A stretch of 33,385 nt of DNA from an uncultured Clostridia bacterium (lineage in GTDB: Bacteria > Bacillota > Clostridia > Oscillospirales > Ruminococcaceae): positions 1-33,385 of the forward strand of contig CAMVGH010000019.1 in assembly GCA_947166945.1 (NCBI GenBank). The letters are read 5' to 3'. Position numbers and translations under genes: made by a program. Below, piece by piece: positions 1 through 8,273 of the stretch (within the stretch, counting starts at the first letter, position 1; each line of letters opens with the position of its first letter). Below the pieces are notes generated by a model. The model was not told the origin of the DNA. It saw nothing but the letters and a program-made list of their open reading frames with translations, and made no database searches.

Positions 1-1535
1 TTGCGCTTGAGCATACCGCATTTCGGCAGAGATATGATCACATTCGGAAATTCCGAGCCTTGCGCTCGATGTACCGTTATAGCGTAAGCAAGCTGTAATT
101 CGTCAAGACTGTCCCTCGGCAGATGTATCACGGTTCCGTTCATATCTATCCTTATCTCGCTGCTTCCAATATCCTCAATGATGCCGAGATCTCCGTTGGA
201 ATAGCCCCTGTCCGGGCGATTCTTTAGAAATATGACCTTATCACCTGTATTGAACCGTTTCTCGCCGTAAAGCAGGGTCTTCCGCGGTTTAGGATTAAGG
301 ATAGTCTGCAATCGGTTGTTTATCTCGATAATTCCGCCCTTGCCTTTATTCAGGGGACAAAGGATCTGTAAGCTGAACGGATCGTCCTTGCAGTGATATC
401 TGGCTGCTATTGTACATACCGTTTCGGTTATATGCAGTTGTTCGGCTTTTACGAGCTTGAAATCATCATTCTCGACAAGCCGCGAGATCCCGGAATTGAT
501 AGCGTTCGCATTACGGATTATAGAAGATCCGGCATTCTGTCTGAATACCTGCTTCAGCTTTACAACAGGGATACAGCCGCTTGCGATACATTCGCCGAAG
601 AAATCGCCGGCGCCGACAGATTTTATCTGATCCATATCTCCGGAAATTATGACAAGAGCACCGCTCTTTACTGCGGTCAGCAAAATACTTCCTAGACTTT
701 GATCTATCATTGAACCTTCGTCTACGATGATAAGGTTTGCCGCTACCGGATCTGATGCGTCCTTATGCTTTGAACTTCCGGGTATGTATTCAAGCATCCT
801 GTGTATCGTAGTCGCTTCCATACCTGTAGATTCCGCGAGTCTCCTTGCAGCTCTTCCGGAAGGAGCGCATAGCTTTACCACTCCGTAAGGCACCATCTGC
901 TTAAAAGCAGCTATCAGGACACGCATTACCGTTGTCTTGCCTGTGCCGGGACCGCCGGTAAGGATACCCACACCTCTGCTTTTCAGAATACCGAGTGCCG
1001 TTTTCTGTTCATCGGATAACTGCACGCGGCATATTTTTTCAGCTATTACTCCGATCCTTTGTGTGAACGGCAGCGGTTTTGCCGTATCACGAAGCCTTTT
1101 CAACTGTTTGGCAGTGTTTCTTTCTTCGTTATAAGTGCTTTTCAGATAGATCCTTGCAGGATCATTGGATTCGATCACAAGCTCACTATCAGTTTTGACT
1201 GAAGACCTGTAGAGAGCAGGCGGCAAAATCGTGTCAGACAGAACCATGAGCTTCTCTTTTGAGCGTTCGTAAAGCTCATCGTCGGTCATATATATGTCCC
1301 CGTTGTTTTCGGACGACAGAAGAACTTGCCTAAGCAGGGATATGAACCTGTTACGATTGTAAAGACTTCCGCCGCTTTCGATAGCTATTGCGTCACATAC
1401 CTCGAAAGATACTCCGTATTTCTCCAGATCATAAGGAGACTCACGTATGACAGTCATAGTCTTTCTGCCATGCTCGGATATGAGCCTGGATATTACATCA
1501 TATCCCAGTCCGCGTTTGACACCGTAATCCAGCAT
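1..1535 (-). CDS. recD2: RecD2-type DNA helicase, main part (runs off window start)
   Basis: Superfamily 1B helicase of the RecD2/TraA type, an ATP-driven 5'-3' DNA motor. Reading the minus strand, the frame stays open from about 1535 to base 1. It shows a Walker A (GGPGTGKTT, near 930-960), a Walker B (LIIVDEGSMID, near 705-735), a GDMDQ motif soon after it, and the late helicase motif AYAITVHRAQGSEFP near 50-105. The C-terminus lies beyond the window. The first ATG (1533-1535) is only three codons after an in-frame TAG at 1542-1544, and only a purine-rich GAAGAAG precedes it. This part may therefore be poorly translated or dead. The family assignment is confident; whether a working protein is made is not. 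An alternative is sequencing error at the TAG. Confidence 0.8.
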   Translation of the reverse strand, partial: MLDYGVKRGLGYDVISRLISEHGRKTMTVIRESPYDLEKYGVSFEVCDAIAIESGGSLYNRNRFISLLRQVLLSSENNGDIYMTDDELYERSKEKLMVLSDTILPPALYRSSVKTDSELVIESNDPARIYLKSTYNEERNTAKQLKRLRDTAKPLPFTQRIGVIAEKICRVQLSDEQKTALGILKSRGVGILTGGPGTGKTTVMRVLIAAFKQMVPYGVVKLCAPSGRAARRLAESTGMEATTIHRMLEYIPGSSKHKDASDPVAANLIIVDEGSMIDQSLGSILLTAVKSGALVIISGDMDQIKSVGAGDFFGECIASGCIPVVKLKQVFRQNAGSSIIRNANAINSGISRLVENDDFKLVKAEQLHITETVCTIAARYHCKDDPFSLQILCPLNKGKGGIIEINNRLQTILNPKPRKTLLYGEKRFNTGDKVIFLKNRPDRGYSNGDLGIIEDIGSSEIRIDMNGTVIHLPRDSLDELQLAYAITVHRAQGSEFPNVIISLPKCGMLKR

Positions 1536-1541
1536 CTTCTT

Positions 1542-1988
1542 CTAGTATAATGAGTTCGCCGCAGCGTTCACTATTACGGCCGCCTGCTTTTCGGATACGG
1601 GGATAGCAGCAGTAATGCTCTGTATCGCATCCGGCGCGGTTATCCATTGATAGATATTCGTACCGAACTCAAGTACCAGCTCGGCAGCGTCGTCAAACGC
1701 CAAGCCAAAGCAATCACTTGCAAGGAATCGTATGGCCGACATCCGTTCATTGTATTCAGGCATTATCTTTTTGACTTCAATATACTTGCCCTTATCTCTG
1801 TTCCTGATGGCTCCTTCTATTATGATGAACTCTGAAATATAGAGAGGAGGAGTTATACCTTTACAGGTAACGGTGCCGTAGATGTTCACAAAATCAAGCT
1901 CATTTCCGACCGGCTTCAGTGAGAAGATCGTATATCCGGTCTTCGGATCCTTTATCAGTGTTTTATCATAATATCCCGATATTAACAC
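1542..1988 (-). pseudogene. recD2: RecD2-type helicase, N-terminal part cut off by in-frame TAG
   Basis: This 148-residue reading frame begins at a GTG (1986-1988) behind a strong AAAGGAGGAG ribosome binding site, so it is the natural gene start. It matches the N-terminal OB-like and helix-hairpin-helix region of RecD2 helicases. It ends in a TAG after residues NAAANSLY. The same frame continues past the TAG with KKMLDYGVKRGLGYDVI, which is the next helix-hairpin-helix segment, so one sense codon (possibly CAG) appears to have become a stop. The split falls inside a domain, not at a linker, which argues for a nonsense mutation over two natural genes. Confidence 0.75.
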
Positions 1989-2500
1989 CTATGCTCCTCC
2001 TTTCGTCTTATCGGTTACATCCATATTATGATAACGCTGTCGTACAAGTAGAGATAATTAAGAACGGTATATATGCTTATATGCGATAACTTGTAATGAC
2101 GTTTGTTGAACGAGGCGGATTTTCCGCCATTTCTATTGTATATTCTGTCGACAAACAGAGCGTTTGGACATATACTGAATATAGCAAAACCGAAAATTAG
2201 CAGTAATTAGACGTTACTGCGTAAATAAGAGGGTGATAATTACGCCAAAACATTATGTTGAAAGTAGTTCGTCACAATGACGGAGAAGTATAGCAGATAT
2301 GCACAAAAAAGAGCTGATATTCTCCTAATATTAGCAACGAGAAGTTGAAAACTATAGCTTTTTGTTTCTGTTGCATAATTATAATTAAGAATAATTGTGC
2401 AGCTTTTTGCGTATTTATGCCGAATTTTGACTTTATTTTCTAAAAAAATCGGTTATAATGTAGGCAAGAGTACAAGACTATGTATCAGGAGGTATCAAAA
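1989..2500. other. Intergenic region between the helicase and the sigma factor
   Basis: There is no convincing coding sequence. A short perfect hairpin (GGCGGA, TTT, TCCGCC; 2114-2128) lies mid-way without a T-run. A -10 box TATAAT sits at 2454-2459 and a TTGACT at 2427-2432. The 21-bp gap is too long for a standard pair, so the -35 partner is uncertain. The -10 is well placed to start the sigma-factor transcript. Confidence 0.5.
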
Positions 2501-3457
2501 ATGAAATCACCGGACTATATCAACAATCAAGAACTTCTTAAAGCATATATGAACGCAGACTCTCCGGAAACTGCCAATGTTTATGCCAACAGCATAGTTG
2601 CTGCCAACACCAATCTCGTATATGCAGCTATAAAGCAATGGTTTCCAACTTATTACTCCGCCTCTTTTTTTGAGGACATAGTACAGGCAGGCTTATTCGG
2701 AATATTTGACGCTATCAGGCATTATGATCTCAACGGAAAAACAGTTTTCAGCACATTTGCGACTCACTATATTAAGGGCGCTATAACTCAGACCATTATG
2801 GAAGAAACCAACAAAACATCATATCACTTTTCAAGACTCGGAAGAATAATAAGGGAAGCCGAAACCAAGCTGAAAAACAGTGGTATCGCTCATCCTACAA
2901 GAGAACAGATTGCTGCTGAGACCGGTCTTTCATATCTGGTTATCAATAATGCGATCACTGCCAACAACATAGGCGATACTCTCTATATCGATGATGTATC
3001 ATCAAATCTTACAAGCAATGTCAATATAGAACGTGAGGTGGAGGAAAATGAAATAAAGAAAGCACTGGCAAAAGCAATTAAACATTTGCCGCGCGATCAT
3101 CGTCTCATTATAGAGTACTCTTTTGGAATAGCGACTGGGAAAACATATACCGATCCTCAGATTTCCTGCATTCTTCACGAAATGGGAATAGACATTGAAG
3201 TCTCTAAAGTTAAGATAATGAAGCAGTCGGCTCTGAAAACCTTGTCGAAGAATCCCGATTTGTTAAAAGCAGTTAAGGACAATGATTCACAGAAAAAGGA
3301 ACAGAACCCTTTTCTGGCAAATGGTCCCTTTGCTGTAATGGACAGTGAGCTGTTTGCAAAGCAGATAAAGATGCTTGACGATCTCGATGATGAAGGTGTT
3401 GACTTTGATTTTTCAAAGGAACTAATATCTTGCTGCACAAAAAGCAGCGCAGTATAA
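2501..3457 (+). CDS. Sigma-70 family RNA polymerase sigma factor
   Basis: This gene encodes a group 3/4-like sigma factor of about 318 residues. Region 2 is visible as NLVYAAIKQWF followed by FEDIVQAGLFGIFDAIRHYD and FSTFATHYIKGAI, the core-binding and -10 recognition helices. A region 3-like stretch follows (HPTREQIAAETGLS, about 130-143). The C-terminal third is a degenerate region 4 (LPRDHRLIIEYSFGI and a predicted helix-turn-helix near SKVKIMKQSALKTL). An ATG at 2480 is in frame, but AGGAGG at 2487-2492 lies 8 nt before the ATG at 2501, so I use 2501. A lipoprotein gene follows after 15 nt, probably in the same transcript. Its target promoters are unknown. Confidence 0.85.
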   Translation: MKSPDYINNQELLKAYMNADSPETANVYANSIVAANTNLVYAAIKQWFPTYYSASFFEDIVQAGLFGIFDAIRHYDLNGKTVFSTFATHYIKGAITQTIMEETNKTSYHFSRLGRIIREAETKLKNSGIAHPTREQIAAETGLSYLVINNAITANNIGDTLYIDDVSSNLTSNVNIEREVEENEIKKALAKAIKHLPRDHRLIIEYSFGIATGKTYTDPQISCILHEMGIDIEVSKVKIMKQSALKTLSKNPDLLKAVKDNDSQKKEQNPFLANGPFAVMDSELFAKQIKMLDDLDDEGVDFDFSKELISCCTKSSAV

Positions 3458-3472
3458 CGGAGTGATGTAAAC

Positions 3473-4159
3473 ATGAAAACCCAAAAGTATATAATTATGA
3501 TGATTGCATTAATTATTATAAGCGGATGCGATGCAGATAAATCGCTTAACGAATCACCTTCCCCTGCTCAAACAGAAAAAAACACAATTTCTGTGCTAAC
3601 ACCTGATGATGAAGTTTCGGAATTCTCTGTTAAGTCAGATGCTCCAATAACTTTTGACTCTCGTAATTCTATGGCAAACGAAGGGATATCCGAAGATACC
3701 ATACATCGTATGCAGTATCAGAAGGGGCATATAAATTATATCCCCGTGACCTTCAATAATTCGATGCTTACCGCCGATACTTATTCCGAGTTCGCTTCAC
3801 TTATACGCAGTTCAAACGCTGTTGTGGCAGACAACGAATGGCAGAAAAACGACAATACTACCGTGAACTCATTCATAATGGAAAACGGCGATAGCTTTAC
3901 ATTCTACGATCATCGCCCGATAGAGGTAATGGTAAACAGCTCGGCTGTTTTCCCGATAGACTATAAGTTCATGGAACTCCGTTTCGGAGATACCGTAGAA
4001 GACATCAACAACCAACTCGGAACGGAATTTGTCGAATATCCCGAGCTTACTACCCTTGTAATACGAGATACGGACTCCGGCGGATATGTACAGTTCACAT
4101 TCGATGAAAATAACCGTATTTCCCGTATGGAATACAGATTCGATGAGTTTAAGCGATGA
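3473..4159 (+). CDS. Predicted lipoprotein of unknown function
   Basis: A 228-residue protein with a typical lipoprotein signal. It has a basic start (MKTQK), a hydrophobic stretch and the lipobox ISGC with Cys at about 19, then a Ser/Pro/Glu-rich linker. The mature part ends in a compact domain with a PDZ-unlike beta pattern (LRFGDTVEDINNQLGTEF, then VQFTFDENNRISRMEYRF), reminiscent of SmpA/OmlA-like or DUF-type folds, but I cannot name a family. It starts 15 nt after the sigma factor behind a GGAGTGATG site and is followed by a strong terminator, so the two genes probably form one unit. The protein would face outward, anchored to the membrane. Confidence 0.75.
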   Translation: MKTQKYIIMMIALIIISGCDADKSLNESPSPAQTEKNTISVLTPDDEVSEFSVKSDAPITFDSRNSMANEGISEDTIHRMQYQKGHINYIPVTFNNSMLTADTYSEFASLIRSSNAVVADNEWQKNDNTTVNSFIMENGDSFTFYDHRPIEVMVNSSAVFPIDYKFMELRFGDTVEDINNQLGTEFVEYPELTTLVIRDTDSGGYVQFTFDENNRISRMEYRFDEFKR

Positions 4160-4176
4160 TATCTTGTTGTTTATAA

Positions 4177-4217
4177 TACAGCGTTGCTTCGAAATGAGGC
4201 AACGCTGTATTTTTTTG
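4177..4217 (+). terminator. Rho-independent terminator after the sigma factor/lipoprotein unit
   Basis: An 11-bp perfect stem (TACAGCGTTGC at 4177-4187 pairs with GCAACGCTGTA at 4199-4209) is followed by a run of T residues. It starts 17 nt after the lipoprotein stop. Confidence 0.9.
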
Positions 4218-4632
4218 TATAATCAGCATCAGAAAATTATGATGAATGTAAAGGAAATGTTATATTTCGTGACTGCGGACTATTATCACTGCTCAACTTA
4301 GGATATTATTAGAGAATACGAATATTCTAAAATGGAAATTATCATAAAAACAATAGCAGAATTAAAAATTGTTAATTGCGCACAAAAAGCATAGCTAAAA
4401 TTTGTTTGTTTTGACCGTATTGTTTTTTTCTGGTTTTCAGTCTTATATAGTGAAAGGCAAAATCAGGGAACTCAAGGATATGAAAAATAGTTCATAATTA
4501 TATAAAAAAACGTAACCGATGCAGAAAACCGACAAGTATAAGTCCCTATAACAATCTCCAAACAGGTAATTAAACACACCAAATAGGAATTTGATATTGA
4601 CAAACAAGTATGTGCGCCATAAAATAATGTGA
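4218..4632. other. AT-rich intergenic region
   Basis: I see no coding sequence, RNA gene or clear promoter here. It separates the terminated sigma/lipoprotein unit from the 3' end of the convergent recombinase gene. Confidence 0.5.
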
Positions 4633-5541
4633 TCAGATCTTAATTTTGTTTCTGGGATGCTTGGTTGAAAGTATCTCTTTCTGCTTTGCCATAGCTACAT
4701 GGGTGTAGATCTGCGTGGTTGTTATCGAGCTGTGACCGAGAAGCTTCTGTATGTAACGTATATCCACATCTTCTTCGAGAAGTAATGTTGCGAAAGAATG
4801 GCGGAACATATGCGGTGTGATATGAATATCACTCTTGGCAGCTTCGGCGTATTTGTTTATCATTGAACGGACGGACTGCTCCGACAGACGGTTATGAAGA
4901 CGGTTCACAAAGAGGCAGCCGGACAGCCGTATGTCTCCTGCGAAGAGTCTGCAATATTCTTTGACAGCTTTTCGCACACTTTTATTTTCAATCTGAATTA
5001 TGCGCTCCTTTGAACCCTTGCCGTAAAACTTTACAGTGTGATCGGACTCGTTTATATCGTCCGGTTTAAGTGAGCATATCTCGGATACCCTCGCTCCGGT
5101 CGCAAACAGCAGCTCCAGAACGGCTATATCACGCACAACTGTTTTTCGTCGATACACGGTAGAAACCTCGGACAAGCTGTTGTATGCAGATGCGAGGATA
5201 GCCTTTATAGTGTTTAGTGGGATAGTTTTCGGCAGAAGCAGCGGTTCTCGGAATGAAGTTTCAATCCTGTTGAAGGGATTTATCTCTATAATCTCTTCAA
5301 TCATAAGGTAATGAGTGAATGCCTTCAGCGTAGCTATCTTCCTGCGTACAGTTTTGGGCTTAAACGTTCTGTGAAGATGTGATATGTAATCGCAGATTTC
5401 ATTTTTGCCATATATATAGTTTGTGAACTGTGAGAATTGCTTCAGATCCACGGCATATGCCCTAAGCGTTTTTTCGTTAAGAGCTTTTCTGTTACGACAG
5501 TAGTTCAGAAATGCGGGGATCTGTATCGATAAATCTATCAT
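4633..5541 (-). CDS. Tyrosine recombinase (XerC/XerD-like), complete
   Basis: A 302-residue integrase-family recombinase that cuts and rejoins DNA through a 3'-phosphotyrosine. The N-terminal SAM-like core-binding domain covers about residues 1-95. All catalytic positions are present: R151 (ATGARVSEI), K174 (YGKGSKER), H244 and R247 (HMFRHSF), H270 (LLGHSS) and the nucleophile Y279 (TQIYTH). The ATG at 5541 follows AGGAGGT at good spacing. It has its own promoter at 5574-5602. The size and lack of an arm-binding domain fit a Xer-like or DNA-invertase-type enzyme better than a phage integrase. It lies about 700 bp from one end of the 41-bp inverted repeats at 6224 and 11552, so it is the obvious candidate to invert that segment. 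That link is an inference. Confidence 0.93.
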   Translation of the reverse strand: MIDLSIQIPAFLNYCRNRKALNEKTLRAYAVDLKQFSQFTNYIYGKNEICDYISHLHRTFKPKTVRRKIATLKAFTHYLMIEEIIEINPFNRIETSFREPLLLPKTIPLNTIKAILASAYNSLSEVSTVYRRKTVVRDIAVLELLFATGARVSEICSLKPDDINESDHTVKFYGKGSKERIIQIENKSVRKAVKEYCRLFAGDIRLSGCLFVNRLHNRLSEQSVRSMINKYAEAAKSDIHITPHMFRHSFATLLLEEDVDIRYIQKLLGHSSITTTQIYTHVAMAKQKEILSTKHPRNKIKI

Positions 5542-5573
5542 GGGTGAACCTCCTGTTGATAAGTTGTATGTAC

Positions 5574-5602
5574 ATTATAATACAATTTTAATATTTTGTC
5601 CA
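5574..5602 (-). promoter_or_regulatory. Promoter of the tyrosine recombinase gene
   Basis: On the minus strand TGGACA (5597-5602) and TATAAT (5574-5579) are separated by 17 bp. This is one mismatch from the sigma-70 consensus and lies about 30 bp upstream of the start codon. A small palindrome, TGTATGTACA (5565-5574), overlaps the downstream edge of the -10. Confidence 0.75.
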
Positions 5603-5710
5603 TTCAGGAAAGAAAAGGGAATGTTGCGCATTGTAGCAGTAACAATTTATAGATAACTGGATATATTATTATCAGAATGTCAATATAAGTAAACTATTGG
5701 AGGATTAAAT

Positions 5711-5947
5711 ATGATTAATTTTAATGCTTTTGATGTTGTAAGTTTGTTTATTGAGAAGGATACTGAAACAGCCGAACACTGCGGTGCCGGAGGTATGTTT
5801 CAAGTCATTAGAGTAATAGCGGTTATGGCTGACGGCAGAGAAATTGATATCACTGAGAATATTGATCAAGGAAAGTTTTACACAAAATCCGAGGACGTTG
5901 CCGTAGATCTTGGAATAAACCCACAAAATATCGCTTTTGAAGAATAA
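5711..5947 (+). CDS. Small protein of unknown function (78 residues)
   Basis: The ATG at 5711 follows a clear TTGGAGGA site, and a hairpin terminator follows the stop, so I accept this as a gene. The product is acidic and soluble, with no membrane segment. I see no family motif. It ends DLGINPQNIAFEE. It lies between the recombinase and the invertible cassette. A role as a recombination directionality factor or an accessory protein is conceivable, but nothing in the sequence shows this. Confidence 0.65.
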   Translation: MINFNAFDVVSLFIEKDTETAEHCGAGGMFQVIRVIAVMADGREIDITENIDQGKFYTKSEDVAVDLGINPQNIAFEE

Positions 5948-5963
5948 CGGTTTAATATGATGA

Positions 5964-6003
5964 ACCAAAACGATCATAGGATATATTCTATGATTGGTTT
6001 TGT
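5964..6003 (+). terminator. Probable terminator after the 78-residue gene
   Basis: An imperfect stem pairs AAAACGATCATAGGA with TCTATGATTGGTTTT around a short AT loop, with a T-rich 3' arm. It should isolate the small gene from the promoter at 6148. Confidence 0.65.
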
Positions 6004-6147
6004 ATAAGTTTTGGACAAGTTAGAAGACTCTACTTCCCAAATCATCGATTTTTATGCAATGAAAGCTCTTTGTTAATAAGGTCGTGTAACCAATATCGTT
6101 CCTGCATTATTAAGAATTCAGGAGTAAGATCAAATCAGTATGCGGTA

Positions 6148-6176
6148 TTGACAAAAGCTATAAAATATGATATAAT
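6148..6176 (+). promoter_or_regulatory. Near-perfect promoter pointing into the invertible cassette
   Basis: TTGACA (6148-6153), a 17-bp spacer and TATAAT (6171-6176) are the exact sigma-70/SigA consensus. The promoter sits outside the left 41-bp repeat, so it stays fixed if the segment inverts. In the present orientation it reads the glycosyltransferase pair. Confidence 0.9.
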
Positions 6177-6179
6177 AAA

Positions 6180-6196
6180 GTACACTGAGTGTGTAC
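6180..6196. promoter_or_regulatory. Palindromic operator-like site at the transcript start
   Basis: GTACAC and GTGTAC arms flank a 5-nt spacer, starting 4 nt after the -10 box. A repressor bound here would block the promoter; alternatively it is a short 5' hairpin. A related palindrome is at 30702-30719. Confidence 0.5.
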
Positions 6197-6223
6197 ATAT
6201 TATACTACAGGTAACAAACCGAA

Positions 6224-6264
6224 GATAACTATTTATTATCGCATGTAGGGGTGGGTGTTTTGAA
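6224..6264 (+). repeat. Left 41-bp inverted repeat of the invertible segment
   Basis: This sequence recurs perfectly, inverted, at 11512-11552. Its outer 17 bp (GATAACTATTTATTATC) are two 5-bp arms, GATAA and TTATC, around a 7-bp spacer, which is the layout of a tyrosine-recombinase core site. Its inner part carries TAGGGGTGGG and the TTG start codon (6260-6262) plus two more bases. Identity stops at 6264/6265, one base into the second position after the start codon. Confidence 0.95.
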
Positions 6265-7159
6265 GTATAAAATTTCAGTTATTATGCCAGTATATAATAG
6301 CGAAAAATATCTAGTTCAAAGTATTGAAAGTATTTTAAATCAAACCTATGAGGATTTTGAGTTTATAATAATCGATGATGGCTCTACTGATAATAGCTTA
6401 AGCATAATAAACAGTTATAAAGATAATAGAATCAAGGTTATTACTAATAAAAATAATATTGGAATTTCCCAATCGCTTAATATAGGTATTTTGAATAGTT
6501 CAGGCGACTATATCACCAGAATGGATAGTGATGATATAAGCTTACTAAATAGATTTGAAACGCAAATTACATTTATGGAAAGTAATAGTGGTATTTCTAT
6601 TTGTGGATGCAATATGTATATAATAAAAGATTCAAAGAATGTCTCTGATACTAAGTATTGTTTAGATAACTCTGAAATAAAGGCTGATATGCTATTCGGG
6701 CGAACACCATTTGCACACCCAACAATTATGATGAGAGGTTCATTTGTTCATAACTGTTCATTGAAATATAACAACAGTGCCATTTATGCAGAAGATTTGG
6801 AACTTTATTGTAATTATTGCCATCAAGCTAAATATGCAAATATAAACAAATGCTTGCATATTTACAGAATCCATAACGATTCTGTAAGTGTAAAGTATAA
6901 AGAAACGCAGAAAAATAATGCTAAATTAATTATCAGACGTTTTTTGAAATCTGAAGGGCTAATACTTACAGAAAGAGAATTTGAAATACATTGTGCCTTA
7001 TACTTGCCATCCGAAAATAACTGTACATTCAATGAGACCGATATTATTAAATGGTATAATAAAATAATGTGTTTTGCTGAAAGAGCGGACGAGTACAGTA
7101 AGGATAGAATTAGTTCCTTAGCAAATCTATTAATTAGAAAAGTGAGGAATAGAAAGTGA
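6260..7159 (+). CDS. Family 2 glycosyltransferase (GT-A fold)
   Basis: A 299-residue inverting GT2 glycosyltransferase. The N-terminus ISVIMPVYNS is the classic start of the nucleotide-sugar-binding fold, followed by IIIDDGSTDNS (about 37-47) and the metal-binding MDSDD (about 88-92). No membrane segments are seen, so it would act at the inner membrane face on a nucleotide sugar and a glycan or lipid acceptor. A GTG at 6251 is in frame, but it abuts the TAGGGG site. The TTG at 6260 has proper spacing and gives MKYKISVIMPVYN, the usual family start. The next gene overlaps by 4 nt (GTGA). Expression should come from the promoter at 6148. The sugar and acceptor cannot be told from sequence. Confidence 0.92.
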   Translation: MKYKISVIMPVYNSEKYLVQSIESILNQTYEDFEFIIIDDGSTDNSLSIINSYKDNRIKVITNKNNIGISQSLNIGILNSSGDYITRMDSDDISLLNRFETQITFMESNSGISICGCNMYIIKDSKNVSDTKYCLDNSEIKADMLFGRTPFAHPTIMMRGSFVHNCSLKYNNSAIYAEDLELYCNYCHQAKYANINKCLHIYRIHNDSVSVKYKETQKNNAKLIIRRFLKSEGLILTEREFEIHCALYLPSENNCTFNETDIIKWYNKIMCFAERADEYSKDRISSLANLLIRKVRNRK

Positions 7160-8262
7160 ATGTATCAATTATCATTACATTTTATAAAGGCATTAATATT
7201 TTGAACTTGTGCATTAGAAGCATTCTAGACAATACAACTATAGATGGTAATATTGAAATTTTGATAATAAATGATAATCCATGTGAGAGTTTATCTGAAA
7301 CTTATCAATTATTTTTTAGGTCATGTGACTTGACAATACATAATATGATACAAAACAAAGGTTATTCAGCCGCGTGTAATGTAGGTGTAAAACTAGCAAA
7401 ATATGAGTATATTGTTTTATTGGATTGTGATATTATCCCACAGAAACATTGGCTGAATGAATTAATATATACATATAATATGCAGTCTAATCCCGGTTCT
7501 GTATCATCTAAAATTATCGAGGCGGATACAGGGAGGCTGTTTGGTTATGGCGTCGGAATACATGGTGTAGATATTATTTTATATAAGCGTCACGGAAAAT
7601 TAGATGCTTTTTCAGATGTTGATCGGAATTTTTGTATGGTGACATCAGGCTGTTTACTAATGAAAAAAAGCTTATATGAGGAAATACAAGGGCAGGATGA
7701 AACTTTTTTTAATGCCGACAACGATCTTGATCTCACATATAGAATTTATCTGTCTGGAAAAACAAATAGTATTTCTACAAAATCGATAGTTTATCATCGC
7801 GGTCATGTTTCCGGGAATATTAGAGTTTTACCTTCCCGACAGGATTCTAAAGCATGGTTATTCAAAAAATGGGGGAATAATCTGTCAGAAAACACATTAG
7901 AGATATTGGCAAGCATACTTACTGCAGCAGAAAAAAACAACATAGGGGGGAGTTCTATTTTAGCTAGCTTTAGCAATTCATTATTTAGAAATGATTATTT
8001 TAAAATAATTTCAACTGTTTTTAAAACAACTTTTATTCAGAAATATGATCTGAAAAATAAGGATATGCTAAATAAAATATTCATTAATGATTATCTTTCG
8101 TGGGATATCTGCAGGACTAACATATCTATAATCTATTTTGTTGATGACTATAGATCCCTATTAGAAAATGCATTTTGGTTTAAAAACAGAGCTTGTAATG
8201 ATATGATCATAGATAAAAATGGAAATACCTTATTATGCCCACAAGAATGCATAAACATCTAG
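7156..8262 (+). CDS. Second family 2 glycosyltransferase
   Basis: A 368-residue GT2 enzyme. The N-terminus VSIIITFYKGINIL leads to LIINDNPCES and NKGYSAACNVGV (about 80-91), then LLDCDIIP as the DXD-like site (about 104-111). A later DNDLDLTYRIYLSG segment is the acceptor-side motif common in rhamnosyl/galactosyl-type GT2 enzymes. About 100 extra C-terminal residues are AT-rich and unassigned. The GTG start overlaps the previous stop (GTGA), so translation is coupled. The pair probably adds sugars to a cell-surface polymer. It ends in TAG 11 bp before the convergent STAND gene. Confidence 0.9.
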   Translation: MNVSIIITFYKGINILNLCIRSILDNTTIDGNIEILIINDNPCESLSETYQLFFRSCDLTIHNMIQNKGYSAACNVGVKLAKYEYIVLLDCDIIPQKHWLNELIYTYNMQSNPGSVSSKIIEADTGRLFGYGVGIHGVDIILYKRHGKLDAFSDVDRNFCMVTSGCLLMKKSLYEEIQGQDETFFNADNDLDLTYRIYLSGKTNSISTKSIVYHRGHVSGNIRVLPSRQDSKAWLFKKWGNNLSENTLEILASILTAAEKNNIGGSSILASFSNSLFRNDYFKIISTVFKTTFIQKYDLKNKDMLNKIFINDYLSWDICRTNISIIYFVDDYRSLLENAFWFKNRACNDMIIDKNGNTLLCPQECINI

Positions 8263-8273
8263 TGTGTTTAATA

